A stretch of DNA of 26,856 bases, taken from positions 1-26,856 of the forward strand of contig CANRAT010000012.1 of the NCBI GenBank assembly GCA_947628685.1. The letters run 5' to 3'. The position numbers and the translations under genes are program-made. The notes under the pieces were generated by a model. The model ran no database searches. It was not told the DNA's origin and saw only the letters and a program-made list of their open reading frames with translations. The stretch is from an uncultured Bacilli bacterium (GTDB lineage: Bacteria; Bacillota_I; Bacilli_A; RF39; UBA660). How positions within the stretch are numbered: the first letter of the stretch is position 1; every line of letters starts with the position of its first letter. Shown piece after piece: positions 14,110 to 21,746 of the stretch.

Positions 14110-16485
14110 ATGTATGAGTTAGGGGAACAATTTAAACTGAACTATAAAAAAGCACTTCCAAATAATGAGTGTGTTTTAAAGGGCCAAAAATACAGAATAA
14201 CAGTTCTAACAGAAAGATTAGTAAGACTTGAATATAATGAAAATGGTGTGTTTATAGATGCCCCAACAGAACTTGTATGGTATAGAAATTTTAAAAAGCC
14301 TATATTCCGTGTTAATGAAACTAATAGTGAACTTAATATAATTACAAAATATTTTTCATTAACATATAGTAAAGAAAAGAACTTTAAAGGTACTAAATTA
14401 TCTCCTACTCAAAATCTTAAAATAGCACTTAATCATACAGATAAAGTGTGGTACTATAACCATCCTGAAATAAGGAATTTTGATGCAAGTGTATTTGGAC
14501 TTGATGATACTAAGGATAGAACTTTGAAAAAAAGTTTATATTCATTAGATGGATTTGCTAGTATTGATGATTCAAATTCAAATATAATACTTGAAAATGG
14601 AACATTTAAAAAAAGAGATACAAAAGGAATAGATATATATGTTTTCCTTTATAATACGGATTTTTATTATTGTTTAAATGATTATTTTATGATAACAGGA
14701 TATCCTCCATTAATACCGCGCTATACTCTAGGGAATTGGTGGGATAAAAAAGACGCTTATAACGATTTTGAAGTTGCACATTTAATAAAAAAATTTGAAG
14801 ATAATAACATACCTATATCAGTATTTATTTTAAATAACTGGGAAAAAGAAAGTAGTTTTGCGTTTAATGACTATTTTAAAAATCCAATACCTATTATTGA
14901 ATATGTAAAATCAAAAAATATAAAACTTGGACTTGCAATAGAAAACTATAAAATGTTTAAAAGTGGTAGCGATATATTTAATAAATTAAAAAATTATTTA
15001 TATACCGATAAAGATGGAAATATACCTTTTAATCTATTTGATGCTAAAACAGTAGATGCATTTTTAAAACTATTAATAGAACCTTTAAATCAAATGGGAG
15101 TAAGTTTATATTCTATAAATACATTTGATCAAAAAGATTTAGATAGATTAACTATTTTAAAACATTTTTTGTATTATAATTCATTCAAAAATAATATAAG
15201 GCCTATTATAACTGCTAGAAATTCACATATGGCATCACATAGATATCCAATACTTTATGCAGGTAAGTCAGATGTAAGTTGGGATACATTAAAAAAAATA
15301 CCATCATTTAATGCATCTGCATCTAATATGGGAATAAGTTTCTTTAGTCATGATGTAGGAGGTAGTTCTGGTGGTATTGAAGATGGAGAATTATTTACTC
15401 GTTTTGTGCAATTATCAGTATTTTCACCAATCTTAAGATTAGGTTCAGATAGTGGTAAATTTTATAAAAGAGAACCTTGGAAATGGGGATTGAAAGTAAA
15501 AGAAATAACTACAAAGTTTTTGAACTTAAGACATCAATTAATACCATATACATATACAGAAAGTTATAAATATCATAAATATGGAAAACCAATAATAGAA
15601 CCTATATATTATAGATATCCAGTACTTTATGATTCAATATATAAAGACGAATATTTCTTTGGTTCAACATTTTTGGTAAGCCCAATTACTACTAAAAAAG
15701 AATATCTAATGAATAGAGTAATCCAAAAAATATACATTCCAGATGGAACTTGGTATGGTTATTTTACAGGCAAACAATATAAAGGTAATAGAAAATATAC
15801 ATCATTTTATAGAGATCAAGAATATCCTGTTTTTGTTAAAGCTGGAGCCATAATACCACTAGCAATTACAAATAACAATGATACATCATCTCCTACTAAC
15901 CTGGAAATACAAGTTTTTCCTGGAGATAGTAATACATATAGTATATATGAAGATGATGGAATTACAAATAATTATTTAAGAACTGAATTTTTAATAACAA
16001 ATGTAGAATTTGTGTATCAAAAAAATAATTATAAATTAACTATCTTACCTGTTGCAGGTAAAAGTGGTGTTATTCCAGAAAAAAGAAATTATAAAATAAG
16101 ATTTAAAAATACAAAACCTACTTCTATAATATCTACATATTTATCTAGTAAGCAAATTTCTAACAATCATTATAAAGATGATACAGATTTAATAATTGAA
16201 GTAAACGATATACCTACAAATGCCCAATTGACAGTTATATGTAAAGGTAATGATATAGAAATAGAGGCACTTAGAATAATTAGAGATGATATAACAGAGA
16301 TTATAAGTGACCTTCCAATAAAAACAGTAGTAAAACAAAGAATAGATGATATAATGTTTTCAAATAGTCTTGATTTAAAGAAAAAGAGAATAGAAATAAG
16401 AAAACTTGGCGCTGGAAAAGATTATTTAGAAAAAAAATATATTGAATTGTTATTAAAACTACTTGAATATATTGGAGAAGTGTAA
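14110..16485 (+). CDS. Glycoside hydrolase family 31-like protein with degenerate active site
   Basis: The 791-residue protein has the GH31 architecture. It comprises an N-terminal beta-sandwich, a (beta/alpha)8 barrel from about residue 200 (PRYTLGNWWDKKDAY, G208), and distal beta domains. It ends in an extra charged helical tail (about 720-791). GH31 enzymes retain alpha-glucosides or xylosides through an Asp nucleophile and an Asp acid/base. Here the nucleophile strand (usually FWWIDWQQ) reads LYSINTFDQ, with Asn337. The acid/base site (usually FSGDT..SW) reads YAGKSDVSW, with Lys386. The substrate Asp of IDMDW is N242/N243, and the usual RLHS is RLGS (G445). SHDVGG (D415) is kept. There is no signal peptide. 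The start is ATG 14110 behind AAAGGTG, with TG-T-TATAAT at 14075-14083. It is probably a pseudoenzyme or binding protein. Confidence 0.88.
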   Translation: MYELGEQFKLNYKKALPNNECVLKGQKYRITVLTERLVRLEYNENGVFIDAPTELVWYRNFKKPIFRVNETNSELNIITKYFSLTYSKEKNFKGTKLSPTQNLKIALNHTDKVWYYNHPEIRNFDASVFGLDDTKDRTLKKSLYSLDGFASIDDSNSNIILENGTFKKRDTKGIDIYVFLYNTDFYYCLNDYFMITGYPPLIPRYTLGNWWDKKDAYNDFEVAHLIKKFEDNNIPISVFILNNWEKESSFAFNDYFKNPIPIIEYVKSKNIKLGLAIENYKMFKSGSDIFNKLKNYLYTDKDGNIPFNLFDAKTVDAFLKLLIEPLNQMGVSLYSINTFDQKDLDRLTILKHFLYYNSFKNNIRPIITARNSHMASHRYPILYAGKSDVSWDTLKKIPSFNASASNMGISFFSHDVGGSSGGIEDGELFTRFVQLSVFSPILRLGSDSGKFYKREPWKWGLKVKEITTKFLNLRHQLIPYTYTESYKYHKYGKPIIEPIYYRYPVLYDSIYKDEYFFGSTFLVSPITTKKEYLMNRVIQKIYIPDGTWYGYFTGKQYKGNRKYTSFYRDQEYPVFVKAGAIIPLAITNNNDTSSPTNLEIQVFPGDSNTYSIYEDDGITNNYLRTEFLITNVEFVYQKNNYKLTILPVAGKSGVIPEKRNYKIRFKNTKPTSIISTYLSSKQISNNHYKDDTDLIIEVNDIPTNAQLTVICKGNDIEIEALRIIRDDITEIISDLPIKTVVKQRIDDIMFSNSLDLKKKRIEIRKLGAGKDYLEKKYIELLLKLLEYIGEV

Positions 16486-16491
16486 TATAAT
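16463..16491 (+). promoter_or_regulatory. Promoter of the T-box-controlled leuS operon
   Basis: TTGAAT (16463-16468), 17-bp spacer, TATAAT (16486-16491). It overlaps the last codons of the GH31-like gene; transcription would start near 16498. Confidence 0.8.
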
Positions 16492-16497
16492 ATTAGT

Positions 16498-16693
16498 AAT
16501 TATTTATTAATGCGAAGAAAAAGAGTAGTAATAATTAATTTATTTTATAGAGATAAAGTGGTTGGTGGAAACTTTAAATAAACATTATGAACTTACTTTG
16601 GAGCAGATTACGTATGGAAGTGCGATAAACTTATAAAGAACAAATTAAGGTGGTACCACGTAAAACTCACGTCCTTATGGATTGTGAGTTTTT
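16498..16693 (+). ncRNA. T-box riboswitch leader (leucine)
   Basis: The leader senses uncharged tRNA-Leu and lets transcription continue only under leucine shortage. The T-box AAGGTGGTACCACG (16647-16660) is exact. The antiterminator pairs AAGG (16647-16650) with CCTT (16673-16676). The competing terminator pairs AACTCAC (16664-16670) with GTGAGTT (16684-16690), followed by T residues. Stem I holds the GCGAAG.AAAGAGTAGTA element and a specifier-loop context GAACTTA (16589-16595). The likely specifier there is CTT (or TTA, one base later), both leucine, which fits the downstream leuS. Confidence 0.95.
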
Positions 16694-16707
16694 ATATTAG
16701 GAGGCTT

Positions 16708-17049
16708 ATGAAAGAATTAATAATATATTTGATAACATTTTTAGTAGCTTATCTATTTTATTTTGTATTTGTACTTAAAAGAAAGAGCGTACTAAAAAAA
16801 TTTCCAGAAGGAAAAGAAATGAGATATTTGAAGATTAAATACAACGTAAAAATAACAGATAAGAATTTAGCAAAAATAGCAAATAAAGTTTGTTTAGCAA
16901 ATTCATTTATATTATCTACAACAGTATATATAGTTTGTTTATTTGATAATTTTATATTAGGATTAATAGTGTCAGTAATACCACTTCTATTACTAATAAT
17001 ATTGTCATATCACATAATAGGGACATATTATAGTAAAAAAGATATATAA
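16708..17049 (+). CDS. Small membrane protein in the leucine T-box operon
   Basis: The 113-residue protein has one hydrophobic segment at the N-terminus (residues 2-23, IIYLITFLVAYLFYFVFVL) and two close segments at about 65-105. A basic, cytosolic-looking middle (KRKSVLKKFPEGKEMRYLKIKYNVKITDKNLAKIANKV) lies between them. I know no function. The start is ATG 16708 behind AGGAGG (16699-16704); an in-frame GTG at 16684 lies inside the T-box terminator and is rejected. It lies between the T-box and leuS, 20 nt before leuS and with no terminator, so it is switched on together with leuS by leucine starvation. Confidence 0.88.
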   Translation: MKELIIYLITFLVAYLFYFVFVLKRKSVLKKFPEGKEMRYLKIKYNVKITDKNLAKIANKVCLANSFILSTTVYIVCLFDNFILGLIVSVIPLLLLIILSYHIIGTYYSKKDI

Positions 17050-17069
17050 GTATAAAAGGAGGAAAATAT

Positions 17070-19487
17070 ATGTATAATTTTAATAAAATAGAAAATAAAT
17101 GGCAAAAATATTGGGAAGAAAATGAAAGTTTTAAAGCAATAAATGGTAGTAGTAAAAAACCTTACTATATCTTAGTAGAATTTCCATATCCATCAGGTTC
17201 AGGATTACACGTAGGTCATGTTAGAAGTTATACTGCTCAAGATGCATTAGCAAGACTTAAAAGAATGCAAGGATATAATGTACTTTATCCTATGGGTTGG
17301 GATGCTTTTGGTGCTCCTGCAGAACAATATGCAATAAAAAATCATATACATCCTAAAAAAGCAGTAGAAGAAAATATAAAAACATTTAAAGGTCAAATGA
17401 AATCATTAGGATTTTCATTTGATTGGTCAAGAGAATTTTCAACAACTGATCCTGATTACTATAAATGGACACAGTGGCAATTTCTAGAATTTTATAAACA
17501 TGGTATGGCATATAAAGATACTGTTCCTGTGAATTGGTGTCCAAATTGTAAGACAGTTTTATCTAATGAAGATGCAGCAGGTGGAGTTTGTGAAAGATGT
17601 GGTAGTACTGTCGTTCAAAAAGAAAAATCACAGTGGATGCTTAAAATGAGTGATTATGCAGAAGATTTACTTAAAGGCTTAGATGATACTAATTTTGCAG
17701 ATAAAGTAAAATTAGGACAAATAAACTGGATAGGTAAATCTACGGGTGTTGAAGTTGATATTGATATTGTCGGTGGAGGCAAATTTTCAATATTTACAAC
17801 TTGTATTGAAACGATTTATGGTATTACATTTTTTGTTATCGCACCAGATGGAAAACTTATTAAAGAATTAATGCCTAGAGTAGAAAATAAAGAAGAAGTT
17901 TTAGCCTATATAGAAGAGACAAAGAAAAAATCTAATATGGATAGAACAGAACTTAATAAAGGTAAAACTGGTGTAGAAGTTAAAGGAATTAAAGCAATTA
18001 ATCCTGTAAATGGTAAAGAAGTACCTATATTTTTAGGAGATTTTGTACTTGGAGATTATGGTACTGGTGCAGTAATGGCAGTACCTGCTCATGATGCTCG
18101 TGACTTTGAATATGCTAAAGAACACGGATTAGATATCATAGAGGTAATTACAGGTGGGGATATAAAAAGTAGTGCATATGAAAAAGGTGAATATTTAGAA
18201 AACAAAGAGTCTTATCTTATAAATTCAGGAAAGTTTACTGGTATGAGTGTAAAGGAAGCAAAGGATGCTATTACAAAATATTTGGTAGATAAGAATATAG
18301 CTAGAGTTGTTAATAATTATAAAATGAGAGATTGGATATTCTCTCGTCAAAGATTTTGGGGAGAACCAATACCTATGATATATTGTGATGAATGTGGTTG
18401 GGTTCCAATGAACGAAGAAGATTTACCTTTAATTTTACCTGATGTTGCAGAATATGAACCTACAGATAATGGTGAAAGTCCACTTGCTAAAATAGAAAGT
18501 TGGGTAAATACTACTTGTCCTAAATGTGGTAAAAAAGCAAAAAGAGAAACTGATACTATGCCAAACTGGGCAGGATCTAGTTGGTATTTCTTAAGATTTA
18601 TGGATCCACATAATACAAAAGAATTTGCAAGTATGGATTCCATGAAATATTGGAATAGAGTAGATTGGTATAATGGTGGTATGGAACACACAGCCCGTCA
18701 CCTTTTATATGCTAGATTTTGGGTACAATTTTTATACAATATAGGTCTTGTTCCTAATAAAGAAATGATTTGGACACGTGTAAGTCATGGAATGATTCTA
18801 GGTGAAACTGGAGAAAAAATGAGTAAATCAAAAGGTAATGTAGTAAATCCTGATGATATCATAAAAGAATATGGTGCGGATGCACTTCGTACTTATGAAA
18901 TGTTTATTGGTGATTATGAGAAAGATGCTCTTTGGAGTGAAAATGGTCTTAAAGGATGTAAAAAATTTCTTGATAGAGTATATAGACTTGGTACTAAATT
19001 AAATCAAAATAAAGAATATTCTAAAGAAACAGAAATCCTTATGAATCAAACAATAAAAAAAGTAACAGATGATTTAACAAGTATTAAATATAATACAGCA
19101 GTATCTGCTCTTATGATATTACTTAATGAATTAGAAAAGTTAGATAGTGTATCATTAAAAGATTATAGAACTTTCTTGCACTTACTTAATCCAGTAGCGC
19201 CTCATATAACAGAAGAATTAAATGAAATGTACTCTTTAGGTGAAATGTTTATCAATTCTAGTTGGCCAGAATATGATAATACTAAACTTGAAAATAATAC
19301 ATACACAATGGTAGTACAAGTAAATGGAAAAGTAAGAGGTAAAATAGAAGTAGAATCTAATACTAGTGAAGAAGATATGAAAACTCTTGCTAAATCAATA
19401 GATAATGTAAAGATATATATAGAAAATAAAGAAATAGTTAAAGTAATAGTTATACCTAAAAAACTCGTAAATATAGTTGTAAAATAG
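17070..19487 (+). CDS. leuS: Leucyl-tRNA synthetase
   Basis: The class Ia synthetase charges tRNA-Leu in the cytosol. The 805-residue protein has the HIGH-type motif HVGH (47-50, within PYPSGSGLHVGH) and KMSKS (583-587, GEKMSKSKGN). It has zinc-type cysteine pairs CPNC...CERC near 155-175, and CDEC and CPKC near 435-490. The CP1 editing domain contains the conserved block TGAVMAVPAHDARDFEYAKEHGL. The length matches bacterial LeuRS. The ribosome site AAAGGAGG is 7-8 nt before ATG. Transcription is controlled by the leucine T-box upstream. Confidence 0.99.
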   Translation: MYNFNKIENKWQKYWEENESFKAINGSSKKPYYILVEFPYPSGSGLHVGHVRSYTAQDALARLKRMQGYNVLYPMGWDAFGAPAEQYAIKNHIHPKKAVEENIKTFKGQMKSLGFSFDWSREFSTTDPDYYKWTQWQFLEFYKHGMAYKDTVPVNWCPNCKTVLSNEDAAGGVCERCGSTVVQKEKSQWMLKMSDYAEDLLKGLDDTNFADKVKLGQINWIGKSTGVEVDIDIVGGGKFSIFTTCIETIYGITFFVIAPDGKLIKELMPRVENKEEVLAYIEETKKKSNMDRTELNKGKTGVEVKGIKAINPVNGKEVPIFLGDFVLGDYGTGAVMAVPAHDARDFEYAKEHGLDIIEVITGGDIKSSAYEKGEYLENKESYLINSGKFTGMSVKEAKDAITKYLVDKNIARVVNNYKMRDWIFSRQRFWGEPIPMIYCDECGWVPMNEEDLPLILPDVAEYEPTDNGESPLAKIESWVNTTCPKCGKKAKRETDTMPNWAGSSWYFLRFMDPHNTKEFASMDSMKYWNRVDWYNGGMEHTARHLLYARFWVQFLYNIGLVPNKEMIWTRVSHGMILGETGEKMSKSKGNVVNPDDIIKEYGADALRTYEMFIGDYEKDALWSENGLKGCKKFLDRVYRLGTKLNQNKEYSKETEILMNQTIKKVTDDLTSIKYNTAVSALMILLNELEKLDSVSLKDYRTFLHLLNPVAPHITEELNEMYSLGEMFINSSWPEYDNTKLENNTYTMVVQVNGKVRGKIEVESNTSEEDMKTLAKSIDNVKIYIENKEIVKVIVIPKKLVNIVVK

Positions 19488-19511
19488 TTTAGATAATTTC
19501 TAAACTTTTTT
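19486..19511 (+). terminator. leuS terminator
   Basis: AGTTTAGA (19486-19493), loop of five, TCTAAACT (19499-19506), then six T. It begins in the leuS stop codon. Confidence 0.9.
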
Positions 19512-19513
19512 AC

Positions 19514-19542
19514 TTGAATTATTTCAAATATTAATATATAAT
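19514..19542 (+). promoter_or_regulatory. Promoter of the pilin-like variable protein gene
   Basis: TTGAAT (19514-19519), 17-bp spacer, TATAAT (19537-19542), 28 nt from -10 start to ATG 19565. Confidence 0.8.
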
Positions 19543-19564
19543 TATTCTAGGATAAGGTGAGGAT

Positions 19565-20488
19565 ATGAAACTAAATAATAAAGGTTTTGCTATATCAACA
19601 ATAATGTATATGATACTTGTTTTAGCAATTATTTTAATAGTTTTGGTATTATCAATTTTAACAAGTAGACAAATAATGTTAGATAGTGTAAAAAAAGATG
19701 TACTATCTAATATATATGGAAGTAATTCAAATGAAACACCATCATTTGCTGATGATCCATGGCCTACAATAATAGCGAATGTAAGAGCAGGTAAAGCAGA
19801 TGTATATAAGGGTAATATAGGTGAAGAAAAAGAAATAGTATTAAATGGAGAAGAATTTAACAATCAATCATTTACAGTAAGATTAGCGAATGTTTCTAAT
19901 AATGAAGAAGATGGTTGTGGAGGAGAAGATTTTTCTGAAACGGCATGTGGCTTTGTAATAGAGTTTGTAGATATAATAACTACACATAACATGAATTCAA
20001 CTGCAACAAATGTAGGAGGATGGCCTGCTAGCGCAATGAGAGAGTATTTAAATGTTATAGATGGAAAAGCGGGTAGTGGAACAATATATAATGCATTGCC
20101 AGAAGAATTAAAAAAAGGCATAAAAGATACAAAGGTAATATCAGGACATGGAAATACTTCAACAGAAACAACAAACTTTGAAACAACAGATAAAATATAC
20201 TTACTCTCACCACATGAAGTGTGGGAGAATGGAAGTTCAAACACAATATCGAATGATACTGCATGGGAAAACACAAGGCAACTAGATTATTATAAAGGAC
20301 AAAATGTAACAACAAGCAGTTATGGGGGCGCTATTAAATATTATAATGATGTAGCAACTAGATGGTGGCTGCGCTCGGCTCGTTCTAATTATGCTCATTT
20401 TTTCGGCAACGTTATTACTACTGGTAGTTATGACACCAGTAATGCTATTAATACCAACGGGGTGGCTCCGGCTTTCCGAATAGGCTAA
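19565..20488 (+). CDS. Pilin-like surface protein with C-type-lectin/DUF6273-like variable domain
   Basis: The protein has 307 residues. The N-terminus NNKGFAISTIMYMILVL resembles a type IV prepilin signal (cleavage after G7, hydrophobic helix 8-32), though the usual Glu5 of pilins is absent. The rest is an extracellular domain ending in WWLRSA...GVAPAFRIG, the pattern of DUF6273/FGE-like C-type-lectin folds. This fold is used by variable proteins of diversity-generating retroelements (DGRs). Codons 272-298 (20378-20458) all end in T or C, and the tail is much richer in G+C than the rest of the gene. That is the footprint of adenine-directed mutagenesis of AAY codons. No reverse transcriptase or template repeat is in the window, so diversification, if active, acts from elsewhere. 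The ribosome site is AAGGTGA. It is likely a displayed ligand-binding or adhesion protein. Confidence 0.85.
   Translation: MKLNNKGFAISTIMYMILVLAIILIVLVLSILTSRQIMLDSVKKDVLSNIYGSNSNETPSFADDPWPTIIANVRAGKADVYKGNIGEEKEIVLNGEEFNNQSFTVRLANVSNNEEDGCGGEDFSETACGFVIEFVDIITTHNMNSTATNVGGWPASAMREYLNVIDGKAGSGTIYNALPEELKKGIKDTKVISGHGNTSTETTNFETTDKIYLLSPHEVWENGSSNTISNDTAWENTRQLDYYKGQNVTTSSYGGAIKYYNDVATRWWLRSARSNYAHFFGNVITTGSYDTSNAINTNGVAPAFRIG
20363..20485 (+). other. Candidate DGR variable repeat (VR)
   Basis: The segment starts at TGGTGG (WW) and ends with a GC-rich stretch before the stop. Between 20378 and 20458 it has 27 consecutive NNY codons. By my count 58 of the 126 bases from 20363 to the stop are G/C, against roughly a quarter to a third in the neighbourhood. 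The GC-rich end GGGGTGGCTCCGGC (20459-20472 region) would correspond to the initiation-of-mutagenic-homing element of known DGRs. Confidence 0.65.
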
Positions 20489-20492
20489 GCCG

Positions 20493-20510
20493 AATCAAAA
20501 ACATTTGATT
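20493..20510 (+). other. Hairpin just downstream of the variable region
   Basis: AATCAAA (20493-20499), loop AACA, TTTGATT (20504-20510): a 7-bp stem and 4-nt loop, 4 nt after the stop codon, with no T-run. Known DGR targets often carry a similar short hairpin or cruciform right after the homing site. Confidence 0.6.
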
Positions 20511-20592
20511 AAGTTGCTCTAAAGCGTTATTAGTACGAATTAAATATTTTTGAAAATAAGAAATAATTTGAAAGTAAAATTTACTTCACACT

Positions 20593-20632
20593 AGAAATTA
20601 TAGAATTAATAAAATTTATTTCTATTTTTTTT
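20593..20632 (+). terminator. Possible terminator of the pilin-like gene
   Basis: AGAAAT (20593-20598) can pair with ATTTCT (20618-20623) before a run of eight T. The stem is short and AT-rich, so it is weak. The stretch 20511-20592 holds no gene. Confidence 0.35.
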
Positions 20633-20666
20633 ATATATTCATATAATTTATTGGTGATAATCTATT

Positions 20667-21002
20667 ATGAAGAAAATAATAATGATTTTAGTAATAATTC
20701 TAACGACAGGTTGTGGAAATAAATTAAAATGTACTTATGAAGAGACTTATGATGATATAAAAATAAAAAATAGTATTACATTTAACTTTAAGGATAATAC
20801 ATATAAATCAAAAGATACTATGATATTTAAAACAAGTAGTGAAGCAGAAGGTTATTTTAAAGATGTAGAAGAATATAAAGATGAATATAATCTAATAATT
20901 ATTGATAATAAAATAGTATCAGAATTAAGTGGCAAAATAGATTCAAAAACTAAAAAAGAAGTAAAAAAACAATATGAAAGTTATAGTTATAAGTGTAAAT
21001 GA
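20667..21002 (+). CDS. Small lipoprotein of unknown function
   Basis: The 111-residue precursor has a lipobox LTTGC (Cys16) after a short hydrophobic signal (IIMILVIIL), so it is lipid-anchored outside the membrane. The mature part is about 95 residues, rich in Lys, Asp and Tyr, with two further cysteines (KCTYEE near the N-terminus and YKCK at the very end) that could form a disulfide. It resembles DUF1307-type small lipoproteins in pattern only. The -10 TATAAT (20642-20647) and ribosome site GGTGAT (20653-20658) precede ATG 20667. Confidence 0.8.
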   Translation: MKKIIMILVIILTTGCGNKLKCTYEETYDDIKIKNSITFNFKDNTYKSKDTMIFKTSSEAEGYFKDVEEYKDEYNLIIIDNKIVSELSGKIDSKTKKEVKKQYESYSYKCK

Positions 21003-21050
21003 TTCATATTTAAAAAAATTTTACATAACATTAATTGATAGGAGATGTTT

Positions 21051-21746
21051 ATGAAAAATATAATACCTTTTAAAAAAGATGTGATTTTTAAAACTAATCT
21101 AAGTGAAATAACTAGTATATCTTTAGAAAATACATTAAATTTAAAAGATGATACAATAAGTGGAGATTTTATAATAAGTGGAGAATATAAAATAAGTGAT
21201 AATAGTACAACTGTTGAGCCTTTTGATATAACACTTCCATTTGAAATAATAATGGATGATAGATTTGATACTTCTAAAGCAACAATAGATATAGATGATT
21301 TTTACTATGAAATAGTAAATAATAATGTTCTTTCTGTTTCAATAGATGTGTTAGTAGATCACCTAACAGATAAACCTTTAATAGAAGTAGATGAGTTAGT
21401 CGATGTAACTCCAGTAAGAGAAGTATTAGAAAGCGAGGAAGAAGAAATGAAAGAAATAGAAGAGGTAAAAGAAGAAGAAAGATGTATAGAACCTGAAGAA
21501 GTTAAAGAAGAAGTTGTTGATGAAAGTAGTGAAGTAGAAGAAAAGATTAATTCAATATTTAGTCAGTTTAGTTCTCAAAATGAATATGTTACATATAATG
21601 TATTTATCTTAAGAGATGGTGATACTCTAGATAGTATAATGGAGAAATATAATGTATCACTAGATGAATTAAAAAAATATAATGATTTAAGTAATTTACA
21701 ATTAGGAGATAAAATAATTATACCTAATAATTATGAAAGAGATTAG
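21051..21746 (+). CDS. spoVID: SpoVID/SipL-type spore coat morphogenetic protein (LysM)
   Basis: SpoVID (SipL in clostridia) helps the coat encase the forespore. The 231-residue protein has an N-terminal beta-rich SpoVID-like domain (residues 1-110; VIFKTNLSEITSISLENTLN, then DFIISGEY). A very acidic Glu-rich linker (about 125-165) follows, then a C-terminal LysM domain (about 180-226; YNVFILRDGDTLDSIMEKYN ... LQLGDKIIIP) that binds peptidoglycan or lipid precursor. The start is ATG 21051; the ATG at 21045 directly abuts the ribosome site AGGAG and is rejected. It overlaps the following ysxE-like gene by 14 nt, repeating the spoVID-ysxE order of B. subtilis, which strengthens both calls. It is much shorter than B. 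subtilis SpoVID (about 575). Confidence 0.85.
   Translation: MKNIIPFKKDVIFKTNLSEITSISLENTLNLKDDTISGDFIISGEYKISDNSTTVEPFDITLPFEIIMDDRFDTSKATIDIDDFYYEIVNNNVLSVSIDVLVDHLTDKPLIEVDELVDVTPVREVLESEEEEMKEIEEVKEEERCIEPEEVKEEVVDESSEVEEKINSIFSQFSSQNEYVTYNVFILRDGDTLDSIMEKYNVSLDELKKYNDLSNLQLGDKIIIPNNYERD

Noticed and set aside
16684..16707. GTG start for the membrane protein before leuS
   Set aside because: It lies in the 3' arm of the T-box terminator and upstream of the AGGAGG ribosome site.
19864..20315. Minus-strand frames opposite the pilin-like gene
   Set aside because: They mirror a real gene with promoter, ribosome site and domain motifs, and their translations are low-complexity.
20493..20510. 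Intrinsic terminator right after the pilin-like gene
   Set aside because: The hairpin is followed by AAGTTGCTC, not by a T-run.
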